From the NCBI GenBank assembly GCA_902836725.1, contig CADFRV010000128.1, forward strand, positions 1 through 7,054: a DNA stretch of 7,054 nucleotides, read 5' to 3'. The notes under the pieces were generated by a model. That model was not told the origin of the DNA and did not search any database. It worked only from the letters and a program-made list of their open reading frames with translations. The position numbers and the translations under genes are program-made. The stretch comes from Muribaculaceae bacterium (GTDB lineage: Bacteria; Bacteroidota; Bacteroidia; Bacteroidales; Muribaculaceae). Positions 1 to 6,202 of the stretch are shown here, in pieces; the stretch's first letter is position 1, and each line of letters opens with the position of its first letter.

Positions 1-1
1 T

Positions 2-1786
2 CCGATTGAATCAGAGGCCACAATAAAATTATTCAAATGGGATGATGCCGAAGGAAAGCATGCTTTCTGGCATAGCTCCGCTCACTTGCTTGCCGAGGCT
101 CTTCAGGAGCTGTACCCCGGAGTCAAGTTCGGTATCGGTCCGGCTATAGAGAACGGATTTTATTATGATATAGATCCCAACGGGCATTCGATAACCTCGG
201 CTGATTTTCCCGCAATCGAGGCAAAGATGCTGGAACTCGCCAAGCGTAATGAAGCGATTGTAAGAGCCGATATCTCCAAAGAAGACGCGCTCAAGGCTTT
301 CGGAGAACGAGGAGAAGAGTATAAGTGCGAGTTGATCTCCGAACTGGAAGACGGGCACATAACCACATATACCCAGGGCACTTTTACAGATCTCTGCCGT
401 GGCCCCCACATTCCTTCAACCGGCGTTATCAAGGCTGCCAAAATAATGTCTCTCGCAGGCGCATACTGGCGTGGTGACGAGAAACGCAACCAATTGGTGC
501 GCGTATATGGCATTACATTCCCGAAAAAGAAAATGCTTGACGAGTATCTCGCGATGCTTGAGGAAGCCAAGAAACGCGACCACCGCAAACTTGGCAAAGA
601 GATGGAGCTGTTTGCTTTCTCTACAAATGTAGGTGCAGGTCTTCCTCTCTGGCTTCCCAAAGGCGCGGCTCTGCGTGACCGCCTGGAGCAGTTCCTCCGC
701 AAGATCCAGAAGAAATATGGTTACCAGCAGGTGATCACTCCACATATCGGCAACAAGCTCCTTTATGTGACATCAGGCCATTATGCCAAATATGGCAAAG
801 ATTCCTTCCAGCCCATACATACGCCTCAGGAAGGGGAGGAGTATATGCTCAAACCTATGAACTGCCCCCACCACTGCGAGATTTTCAAGGCTTATCCGCG
901 CTCGTATCGCGAACTGCCGCTGCGTCTTGCTGAATTCGGCACGGTTTACAGGTATGAGCAGACCGGCGAGCTGCATGGTCTTACACGAGTGCGTGGATTT
1001 ACGCAGGATGATGCCCATATATTCTGCGCCCCGGATCAGATAAAAGATGAGTTCCTGAAGGTAATGGATATTATCTTCTACATCTTCAAAGCTCTTGATT
1101 TTAATAATTTCGAGGCTCAGATCTCTCTGCGTGATCCCAAAAACAAGCAGAAATACATAGGTAGCGACGAAAACTGGCACTTAGCAGAGACTGCAATCAT
1201 AGAGGCTTGCGAGGAGAAAGGTCTCAAAGCACGCAAAGAACTTGGCGAAGCCGCGTTCTACGGTCCGAAACTTGATTTCATGGTCAAGGATGCCATCGGC
1301 CGTCGCTGGCAGCTCGGTACCATTCAGGTTGACTACAACCTCCCGGAGCGTTTCCAGCTCGAATATACCGGCGCCGACAACCAGAAGCATCGTCCTGTTA
1401 TGATCCACCGTGCGCCTTTCGGCTCTCTGGAGCGTTTCGTAGCTGTTCTTCTCGAACATACTGCAGGTAAATTCCCGCTGTGGCTGTCGCCTGACCAGGC
1501 TATCATCCTGCCTATTTCTGAAAAATACAATGATTACGCGTATGAGGTGGCAAAAGAGCTTACAGCTGCCGACGTGCGTGTGACAGTGGATGACAGAAAC
1601 GAGAAAATCGGTCGTAAGATACGCGACAATGAGCTTCGCCGCATCCCCTATATGCTTGTTGTAGGCGAAAAAGAGGCAGAAAACGGTGAAGTTTCAGTAA
1701 GAAAACAGGGCGAAGGTGATAAAGGTACAATGAAAATTGCTACCTTTGCCGAGGAAATCGCCCGCAAGGTTGCGAATCTGGAATAA
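2..1786 (+). CDS. thrS: Threonyl-tRNA synthetase, 5' end cut off by the window
   Basis: Class II aminoacyl-tRNA synthetase that charges tRNA-Thr with threonine and hydrolyses mischarged Ser-tRNA-Thr; cytoplasmic. The frame is open from base 2, so 594 residues are visible; about 50 residues (most of the TGS domain) should lie upstream, given a family length near 640. The editing domain shows HSSAH (bases 71-85) and the paired Cys/His of LCRGPH (Cys 395-397, His 407-409), so all four editing ligands are present. The catalytic core shows the three zinc ligands: Cys in MNCPHH (863-865), His in DDAHIF (1016-1018) and His in MIHRAPFG (1406-1408). The class II motif 2 region (YRYEQTGELHGLTRVRGF) is intact. 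The C-terminal anticodon-binding domain begins near 1490. The protein looks fully functional. It heads the cluster with infC, whose start lies 23 bases past the stop. Identification is very secure. Confidence 0.98.
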   Translation, partial: PIESEATIKLFKWDDAEGKHAFWHSSAHLLAEALQELYPGVKFGIGPAIENGFYYDIDPNGHSITSADFPAIEAKMLELAKRNEAIVRADISKEDALKAFGERGEEYKCELISELEDGHITTYTQGTFTDLCRGPHIPSTGVIKAAKIMSLAGAYWRGDEKRNQLVRVYGITFPKKKMLDEYLAMLEEAKKRDHRKLGKEMELFAFSTNVGAGLPLWLPKGAALRDRLEQFLRKIQKKYGYQQVITPHIGNKLLYVTSGHYAKYGKDSFQPIHTPQEGEEYMLKPMNCPHHCEIFKAYPRSYRELPLRLAEFGTVYRYEQTGELHGLTRVRGFTQDDAHIFCAPDQIKDEFLKVMDIIFYIFKALDFNNFEAQISLRDPKNKQKYIGSDENWHLAETAIIEACEEKGLKARKELGEAAFYGPKLDFMVKDAIGRRWQLGTIQVDYNLPERFQLEYTGADNQKHRPVMIHRAPFGSLERFVAVLLEHTAGKFPLWLSPDQAIILPISEKYNDYAYEVAKELTAADVRVTVDDRNEKIGRKIRDNELRRIPYMLVVGEKEAENGEVSVRKQGEGDKGTMKIATFAEEIARKVANLE

Positions 1787-1809
1787 AATAGAATAATCAA
1801 TCCCATTGA

Positions 1810-2559
1810 ATGGATAAAAAACCACAACATTCGGGCGCTCCGCGTCCAGTCCATAATTCAGGCACCTCTCGTCCGCAAGGAGCCGGTGCTTCTCGTCCCC
1901 AAAGCGCATCCGGCCCCCGTCCGGCAGGTAATGCTCCCCGTCCCGGAGGGTTCGGAGCTCCGCGTCCAGGCGGCTTTTCAGGTCCCCGGCCGGGTGGGTC
2001 GCGTCCTGCTTCCGCACGTCCGCCGATGCAAGGCCAGCGTATGCCTCGTAAGGAGGAGCCATATGCTATCAATGACAGAATCCGTGCCCGCGAAGTGCGT
2101 GTGGTAGGCGACAATGTGGAAAACGGGGTATATCCCATTCAACAGGCTTTGAAAATGGCCGATGAGCTTGAGCTTGACCTGGTTGAAATCTCTCCCACCG
2201 CCCAGCCTCCTGTCTGCAAGATTCTGGATTATTCGAAATTCTTGTATCAACAGAAGAAGCGGCTGAAAGAGCAGAAAGCCAAAGCTACCAAAGTTGTCGT
2301 AAAGGAGATCCGTTTCGGTCCCCAGACTGATGATCACGATTACAATTTCAAGCTCAAACATGCGCAGAGTTTCCTTCAGGAAGGTTCCAAAGTGAAAGCG
2401 TATGTATTTTTCAAAGGCCGCTCGATATTGTTCAAGGAACAGGGTGAAGTGCTTCTTCTTCGTTTTGCCAACGATCTTGAGGATCTTGGAAAGGTAGAGC
2501 AGATGCCGGTTCTTGAAGGGAAACGCATGATCATCATGATTTCTCCCAAGAAGAAATAA
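1810..2559 (+). CDS. infC: Translation initiation factor IF3 with a long Pro/Arg/Gly-rich N-terminal extension
   Basis: IF3 binds the 30S ribosomal subunit, keeps it apart from 50S and checks the initiator tRNA-start codon match. The 249-residue product has a family core from about residue 84: the N-domain begins at YAINDRIRAREVRVVGDN, with the conserved DLVEISPTAQPPVCKILDY, a Lys-rich linker (about 153-166), then the C-domain with KEIRFGPQTDDHDYNFK and FKGRSILFKEQGE. The tail is PKKK. Residues 1-80 are a low-complexity extension rich in RP, PRPGG, Ser, Ala and Gln, probably disordered; usual IF3 is about 170-200 residues. ATG 1810 was chosen because it lies 23 bases after thrS and the repeats vary at wobble positions as a translated sequence would. 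In-frame ATG 2026 or 2041 would give a standard-size protein and cannot be excluded. No Shine-Dalgarno precedes ATG 1810. Family identity is certain; the start is less so. Confidence 0.96.
   Translation: MDKKPQHSGAPRPVHNSGTSRPQGAGASRPQSASGPRPAGNAPRPGGFGAPRPGGFSGPRPGGSRPASARPPMQGQRMPRKEEPYAINDRIRAREVRVVGDNVENGVYPIQQALKMADELELDLVEISPTAQPPVCKILDYSKFLYQQKKRLKEQKAKATKVVVKEIRFGPQTDDHDYNFKLKHAQSFLQEGSKVKAYVFFKGRSILFKEQGEVLLLRFANDLEDLGKVEQMPVLEGKRMIIMISPKKK
1933..2001 (+). repeat. Three degenerate PRPGG repeats in the IF3 extension
   Basis: Residues 42-64 of the IF3 product read as three consecutive units: APRPGGFG (1933-1956), APRPGGFS (1957-1980) and GPRPGGS (1981-2001, one codon shorter). The codons for Pro, Arg, Gly and Phe differ between units mostly at third positions (for example ccc/ccg, cgt/cgg, gga/ggc/ggt). 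Looser RP-containing units (SRPQG, SRPQS, GPRPAG) precede them. The pattern suggests an old repeat kept at the protein level. Its function is unknown; Arg/Gly-rich tracts often contact RNA, but that is inference here. Confidence 0.8.
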
Positions 2560-2574
2560 ATCCGATTGTTCCAT

Positions 2575-2602
2575 ACGCATTCAGTCATGACTGTGAATGC
2601 GT
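2575..2602 (+). promoter_or_regulatory. 9-bp hairpin in the infC-rpmI gap
   Basis: acgcattca (2575-2583) pairs perfectly with tgaatgcgt (2594-2602) around a 10-base loop. An alternative pairing uses the 12-base palindrome cagtcatgactg (2582-2593). It starts 16 bases after the infC stop. No T-run follows, so it is not a standard intrinsic terminator. It could be an mRNA-processing or stability element, or part of a leader controlling rpmI-rplT. L20 autoregulation through leader RNA is known in E. coli and B. subtilis, but I cannot show that it operates here. Confidence 0.45.
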
Positions 2603-2677
2603 CCGTTAAAATGAATTATCTGTCGCCCTCTATGGCTGCGGCAATAATTATAAGTTCAACTTAATATCATATCAAAA

Positions 2678-2875
2678 ATGCCAAAGATGAAAACCAATTC
2701 CGGTGCTAAAAAAAGGTTCGCCCTTACCGGAACAGGAAAAATCAAAAGAAAGCATGCTTTTAAAAGCCACATCCTGACCAAGAAGACTAAAAAGCAGAAA
2801 CGTAACCTTACTCATTTCGGCACTGTAGCACGTGTTGACGAGCATCAGGTAAAATCGCTTCTCGGTCTCCGCTAA
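2678..2875 (+). CDS. rpmI: 50S ribosomal protein L35
   Basis: Small basic protein of the large ribosomal subunit. The 65-residue length matches the family. It opens with the typical PKMKTNSGAKKRFALTGTGK signature, followed by a Lys/Arg-rich middle (KRKHAFKSH, LTKKTKKQKRNL) and a short C-terminal part ending in LLGLR. ATG 2678 gives the family N-terminus exactly, and the start context is caaaaATG with no Shine-Dalgarno, as common in Bacteroidota. The 118-base leader contains a 9-bp hairpin (2575-2602) and a 5-bp hairpin, taagt/actta (2651-2663). The order infC-rpmI-rplT is the classical one, though the gaps on both sides of rpmI are long for this cluster. Identification is secure. Confidence 0.98.
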   Translation: MPKMKTNSGAKKRFALTGTGKIKRKHAFKSHILTKKTKKQKRNLTHFGTVARVDEHQVKSLLGLR

Positions 2876-2896
2876 TCAGGCTGAACTGATAAGAGT

Positions 2897-2915
2897 AATT
2901 GCTATCAGCAATTTT
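2897..2915 (+). promoter_or_regulatory. AT-rich hairpin with short T tail between rpmI and rplT
   Basis: aattgct (2897-2903) pairs with agcaatt (2907-2913) around a three-base loop, giving a run of four T at the 3' edge. It begins 22 bases after the rpmI stop. The stem has only two G-C pairs, so it would be a weak terminator at best; a partial attenuator between L35 and L20 is possible. An upstream ctgat (2886-2890) can instead pair with atcag (2904-2908), which would break the hairpin, as in an anti-terminator pair. All function is inference. Confidence 0.35.
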
Positions 2916-3015
2916 AAGTTCAAAACATTACATTAACCGAATGTGTAGCTGGAAGTGCTCCGGAAAAAATCAGACAATATAACCGGCGCCGCTCACAATC
3001 AAAAATCGAACAAAA

Positions 3016-3366
3016 ATGCCAAGATCAGTAAATCACGTAGCTTCCAGAGCTCGCAGAAAGAAAATCCTCAAACTTACCCGTGGTTACTACGGATGCCGTA
3101 AAAACGTATGGACCGTAGCCAAAAACACTTGGGAAAAAGGTCTTACCTACGCTTACCGCGACCGTAAGGACAAAAAGCGCAACTTCCGTGCACTGTGGAT
3201 CCAGCGTATCAACGCTGCAGCGCGTATGGAGGATCTTTCCTACAGCAAGCTGATGGGTCTCATTCATAAGGCCGGTATCGAGATCAACCGCAAGGTTCTC
3301 GCCGATCTCGCCCTTAACAATCCTGCCGCTTTCAAAGCAGTTGTTGAGAAAGTGAAAAACGCTTAA
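3016..3366 (+). CDS. rplT: 50S ribosomal protein L20
   Basis: Large-subunit protein that binds 23S rRNA early in 50S assembly; in several bacteria it also represses its own operon by binding leader mRNA. The 116-residue product has the family length (about 115-120). The basic extended N-terminus shows PRSVNHVASRARRKKILKLT, then RGYYGCRKNVWTVAKNTWEK, and the globular C-terminal part contains LWIQRINAAAR, YSKLMGLIHKAGIEINRKVL and LADLALNNPAAF. ATG 3016 gives the standard MPR N-terminus, in the same caaaaATGccaa context as rpmI. Tandem TAA TAA stops end the gene (3364-3369), 5 bases before the terminator stem. It is the last gene of the plus-strand cluster. Identification is secure. Confidence 0.98.
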   Translation: MPRSVNHVASRARRKKILKLTRGYYGCRKNVWTVAKNTWEKGLTYAYRDRKDKKRNFRALWIQRINAAARMEDLSYSKLMGLIHKAGIEINRKVLADLALNNPAAFKAVVEKVKNA

Positions 3367-3374
3367 TAAGTTTC

Positions 3375-3426
3375 GATCATAAAAAACGGGCTGTATCAAT
3401 CGTGATACAGCCCGTTTTTTATGATC
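3375..3426. terminator. Bidirectional intrinsic terminator between convergent operons
   Basis: Bases 3375-3398 are a perfect inverted repeat of 3403-3426: a 24-bp stem with the four-base loop atcg. The core is GC-rich (cgggctgtatca), flanked by six A on the left (3381-3386) and six T on the right (3415-3420). A transcript from either strand therefore ends the hairpin with a U-run. It serves rplT on the plus strand, with the stem 8 bases past the first stop codon, and the efflux operon on the minus strand, about 45 bases past its stop. Confidence 0.95.
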
Positions 3427-3439
3427 ATGATATTTGGTT

Positions 3440-3455
3440 GCCTGCAATGGCAGGC
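3440..3455 (-). other. Small hairpin in the 3' untranslated part of the efflux operon
   Basis: gcctgc (3440-3445) pairs with gcaggc (3450-3455) around a four-base loop. On the minus strand it lies between the outer-membrane factor stop codon (3472) and the bidirectional terminator. No T-run follows directly, so it is not a terminator on its own; it could add stability to the 3' end of the mRNA. This is a weak call from a six-pair stem. Confidence 0.3.
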
Positions 3456-3471
3456 GGTCGCCAGATTGGAA

Positions 3472-4827
3472 TTATACTACGCCACCTCCCAATGCATGAT
3501 AAAGAGTTATGACAGCCTGAATGGCATTGTACCTGTCTGCTGCCTCAGAGAGTTCCGCTTCCAAAAGCCTCTGTTGCGCTGTAAGGACTTCAAGATAATT
3601 TGTAGTATCAGTATTGCGCATCAGCAGACGGGTGTTGTGGACCGCGCCCTGAAGGGCTACAATCTGTTTCTTGTCGAGATTAAGGCGATCTTTTGCTGTC
3701 TGCCATGATGAGATGGCATTATTGACTTCTAATCCTGCATCGACGAGTTTCTGTTGAAATTCAAGGGATGCGATCTCATATTCGTTTCTCGCAATTTCAA
3801 GATTAGCCTTGTTTGTGCCTCTGTTGAATAACGGCATTGCCAGCGATCCTATGGCGTTTGCAATCCATGCTGACGGATTTGCAATGTTTCCGGTATATGT
3901 CATCCAGCCTGCATTTCCTGAGAGGGTGACCGAGGGATGAAATGCCGCTCTTGCCACATTGATGTCATAAAATGATTTCTGGAGCCGGAATTCGGCTTCC
4001 ATGACATCCGGACGGTTTGACAGGCACTTCAACGTGATTCCCGACTCTATCGCTTCCGGAAATTCCTGTTCATTCAGTTTTCCCCGTTTTAAATCGGCTG
4101 ACGGATCAAGCAGGAGCGACTTGATAGAATTCTCCTGTTCCTCAATCTGGTTCCTGAGCGTCAATACAGACGCCTCTACTTTCAGCCGGTTCGCCCTCGC
4201 CTGAAGTACTCCGGCCTCGTTCGCGCGCCCGGCCCTTTTCAACGCTTGCAACACACGTATGTTTTCATCCCAGGTTTTAAGAGTTCGCTCGCTTATTGAC
4301 AATTGCTCGTCAAGCATCAGGAGGGTATAATAGCCGTCTGCGATAGCTGCGACAAGAGATGTCTGCACGGCCTGACGGTATGACTGTGATGCATAAAACG
4401 AGGCTTCCGCTCCTAGTCTCAGATTGCGTTGTTTGCCGAAAATATCCAGTTCCCATTTGGCGGACGGACCTATATTGAAACGGCTTTCTGAATTTGTGCC
4501 TGCGCTTCCGTCAGCATCCAGAGACAATGAGGGCAATATCGCAAGACGTGATGCCGACAAAGTTGCCGCCGCCTCGTTTATCTTGTATTGTGCGATGCGC
4601 AGATCGGTATTTGATTTTAATCCGCTGTCTATCCATTCGCGAAGGAAACTGTCTGTGAAAAGTTCTCGCCACGAAAGTGCAGAGAGGGGAGTGCCTACGG
4701 TATCGTCCGCACATAACTGTGCGGTATCGAATTCCATGGGCTGACGTTCATATTTGCTATACAGACCACATCCGCAGGTCAAGCATAGTGGAATGATTGT
4801 TAATGCCGGATATACAAATTTCCTCAT
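3472..4827 (-). CDS. TolC/NodT-family outer-membrane efflux lipoprotein
   Basis: Outer-membrane factor of a tripartite efflux pump, forming the trimeric exit channel docked on the adaptor and RND pump. The 451-residue length is normal. The N-terminus has a basic start (MRK), a hydrophobic stretch and the Cys-rich segment LTCGCGLYSKY; Cys20 is the likely lipidated residue (Gly at -1, then GLY), although Thr at -3 is not the usual Leu. Two outer-membrane efflux repeats follow. The first (about 50-245) has WRELFTDSFL, the SNTDLRIAQYKINEA helix, ILPSLSLDADG and KWELDIFGKQR. The second (about 255-445) has NRPDVMEAEFRLQ, INVARAAFHPSVTLSG, MPLFNRGTNKANLEIA and YLEVLTAQQRLLEAE. Its ATG overlaps the RND stop as ATGA (4824-4827), implying translational coupling. 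Closest named types are OprM, CusC and Bacteroides BmeC; substrates cannot be told from sequence. Confidence 0.95.
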   Translation of the reverse strand: MRKFVYPALTIIPLCLTCGCGLYSKYERQPMEFDTAQLCADDTVGTPLSALSWRELFTDSFLREWIDSGLKSNTDLRIAQYKINEAAATLSASRLAILPSLSLDADGSAGTNSESRFNIGPSAKWELDIFGKQRNLRLGAEASFYASQSYRQAVQTSLVAAIADGYYTLLMLDEQLSISERTLKTWDENIRVLQALKRAGRANEAGVLQARANRLKVEASVLTLRNQIEEQENSIKSLLLDPSADLKRGKLNEQEFPEAIESGITLKCLSNRPDVMEAEFRLQKSFYDINVARAAFHPSVTLSGNAGWMTYTGNIANPSAWIANAIGSLAMPLFNRGTNKANLEIARNEYEIASLEFQQKLVDAGLEVNNAISSWQTAKDRLNLDKKQIVALQGAVHNTRLLMRNTDTTNYLEVLTAQQRLLEAELSEAADRYNAIQAVITLYHALGGGVV

Positions 4828-6188
4828 TTTATCTTTCTTTTGGGCATAACACGTTCTTCAATAGTTTGGAATACAATGAACAGCACCGGCACGACAAACA
4901 ACAGGGCAATTGTACCTACCAGCATACCACCTACAGTGCCGACACCAATAGAGATGTTGCCGTTTGCTCCTACACCACTTGAGAATACCAAGGGGATGAG
5001 ACCGAATATCATCGACAGCGAAGTCATCAGAATCGGTCTTAATCGTGCCTGGGCGGCGGAGGTGACCGCATCTACTATTGTCATTCCGGCGCGCCGCCGG
5101 TCTGATGCATATTCAGTCATAAGGATTGCAGTCTTGGCAAGCAAACCGATAAGCATGAGCAGGCCTATCTGTAGATAGATGTTGTTCTCAAGTCCGAACA
5201 TATGTGCGAAAAGGAAACTTCCCGCCAGTCCGAACGGCACAGACAGCATGACTGCCCAAGGTATGAACAGGCTTTCATAGAGCGCACATAAAATCAGATA
5301 TATGAAAACAATGCACACTACAAAGATAAAGACCGTAGAGCTGCCGGAGGAAGCCTCTTCGCGGCTCATGCCACCAAATTCATAACCGTAACCAGCCGGA
5401 AGATTTTCCGCACATACCTCGCGGACTGCAGCGATCGCTTCACCCGAGCTATAGCCAGTGGCAGGTGTGCCGTTGACCTGAATTGACGAAAACAGATTGA
5501 ATCTTGACAACGACTGCGCTCCATAAACTTTTTTCAGTTTTAGGAACTGATTTATAGGGGTCATATCGCCCGATGAATTCCTTACAAAAATGTTGGCAAG
5601 AGCCTGCGTGTCAAGTCGGAACTCCGGCGATGCCTGCACCATTACACGGTATAGTTTCGAGAAACGGTTTATATTGGATGCGTAAGATCCTCCGATATAT
5701 CCAGACAGGGCACTGAGTACATCGCCAGGCTGTACGCCATGCCTCAAGGCATTGGCGGCATCAACCTCTACGAGATACTGGGGATATTTAGTGTCAAACG
5801 CCGTAGACGCACGGGCTATTTCGGGGCGTTTCCCCAGCTCCGCAATGATATTGTTGGTGATTTTCTGGAGATCTTCGATTTTCCCTCCTTTCTGATCCTG
5901 AATATGGATTTCAAAGCCATTGCTGACGCCATAGCCGGGTATCATACCACGTGTGAATACAATGATTTTTGCTCCGGTTATATTCTTTGTCCGTCGGTAG
6001 ATCTCATCTATCACAGAATTTATATCGTCTCCTTTTTTTGTGCGTTCATTCCAGTCCTTAAGACGGATATTGAACATTCCGCTTGATGATCCTATACCAC
6101 TCATCATTCCCCAACCGGCGGTTTTGGAATATATTTTTATCTGAGGAATGTCAGAAATCAGGTGATCGACTTCCTCCATTATGCCCAT
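4824..6188 (-). CDS. RND multidrug efflux pump (HAE1 family), C-terminal part after a frameshift
   Basis: This is the second half of an AcrB/MexB/BmeB-like proton-driven inner-membrane drug exporter. The 454 residues from ATG 6188 cover the rest of the second porter region (FNIRLKDWNERTKKGDD and GMIPGYGVSNGFEIHIQDQ match AcrB segments), the second docking segment (TKYPQYLVEVDAANALRHGV), FGGMSREE, then TM8 (about 284-305), TM9, TM10, TM11 and TM12. Proton-relay residues are kept: Lys352 in GLLAKTAILMTEYA (AcrB Lys940), and Arg382 and Thr389 in RLRPILMTS (AcrB Arg971, Thr978). The frame continues back through GCC GAG ACC (A-E-T) before ATG 6188, as an uninterrupted pump would, but meets a stop at 6210-6212. 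Alone it lacks TM1-TM7, so it should be inactive unless paired with the upstream half. A start at ATG 6177-6179 is also possible. Confidence 0.9.
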   Translation of the reverse strand: MGIMEEVDHLISDIPQIKIYSKTAGWGMMSGIGSSSGMFNIRLKDWNERTKKGDDINSVIDEIYRRTKNITGAKIIVFTRGMIPGYGVSNGFEIHIQDQKGGKIEDLQKITNNIIAELGKRPEIARASTAFDTKYPQYLVEVDAANALRHGVQPGDVLSALSGYIGGSYASNINRFSKLYRVMVQASPEFRLDTQALANIFVRNSSGDMTPINQFLKLKKVYGAQSLSRFNLFSSIQVNGTPATGYSSGEAIAAVREVCAENLPAGYGYEFGGMSREEASSGSSTVFIFVVCIVFIYLILCALYESLFIPWAVMLSVPFGLAGSFLFAHMFGLENNIYLQIGLLMLIGLLAKTAILMTEYASDRRRAGMTIVDAVTSAAQARLRPILMTSLSMIFGLIPLVFSSGVGANGNISIGVGTVGGMLVGTIALLFVVPVLFIVFQTIEERVMPKRKIK

Positions 6189-6202
6189 GGTCTCGGCGGG
6201 GT
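6177..6202 (-). other. Frameshift and small deletion joining the two RND pump ORFs
   Basis: Reading the minus strand, the first frame runs acc ccg ccg aga cca tgg gca taa (T-P-P-R-P-W-A-stop). The second frame through the same bases is gcc gag acc atg ggc (A-E-T-M-G), matching the normal family continuation. By ungapped comparison with AcrB (QLPAGATQERT, recalled from memory) about 16 bases, or another 3n+1 number, are missing. The GCCG at 6194-6197 could be the scar of a deletion between two GCCG copies. The stop TAA (6179-6181) overlaps an ATG (6177-6179) as TAATG, and ATG 6188 lies just upstream, so restart is possible. Confidence 0.85.

Noticed and set aside
163..702. 179-residue minus-strand open frame across thrS
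   Set aside because: Low-complexity Ser/Arg-rich product opposite a strongly conserved synthetase; a shadow ORF.
2049..2107. Strong Shine-Dalgarno-like aaggagg (2050-2056) followed by an ATG at 2063 inside infC
   Set aside because: The ATG is out of frame with infC and opens only a 15-codon ORF. The purine run is explained by Arg-Lys-Glu-Glu codons, and nothing else here suggests use of Shine-Dalgarno signals.
1978..2580. 200-residue minus-strand open frame across infC, and a Gly/Pro-rich one at 1797-2138
   Set aside because: Both are antisense reflections of the IF3 frame and its GC-rich repeats, with no family resemblance.
2560..3015. Possible small RNA genes, tRNAs or promoters in the rpmI/rplT leaders
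   Set aside because: No tRNA cloverleaf and no TAnnTTTG-type Bacteroides promoter was seen; only short hairpins can be supported.
3421..3708. Plus-strand open frame starting in the terminator's right arm
   Set aside because: It runs antisense to the outer-membrane factor and its product resembles nothing; a shadow ORF.
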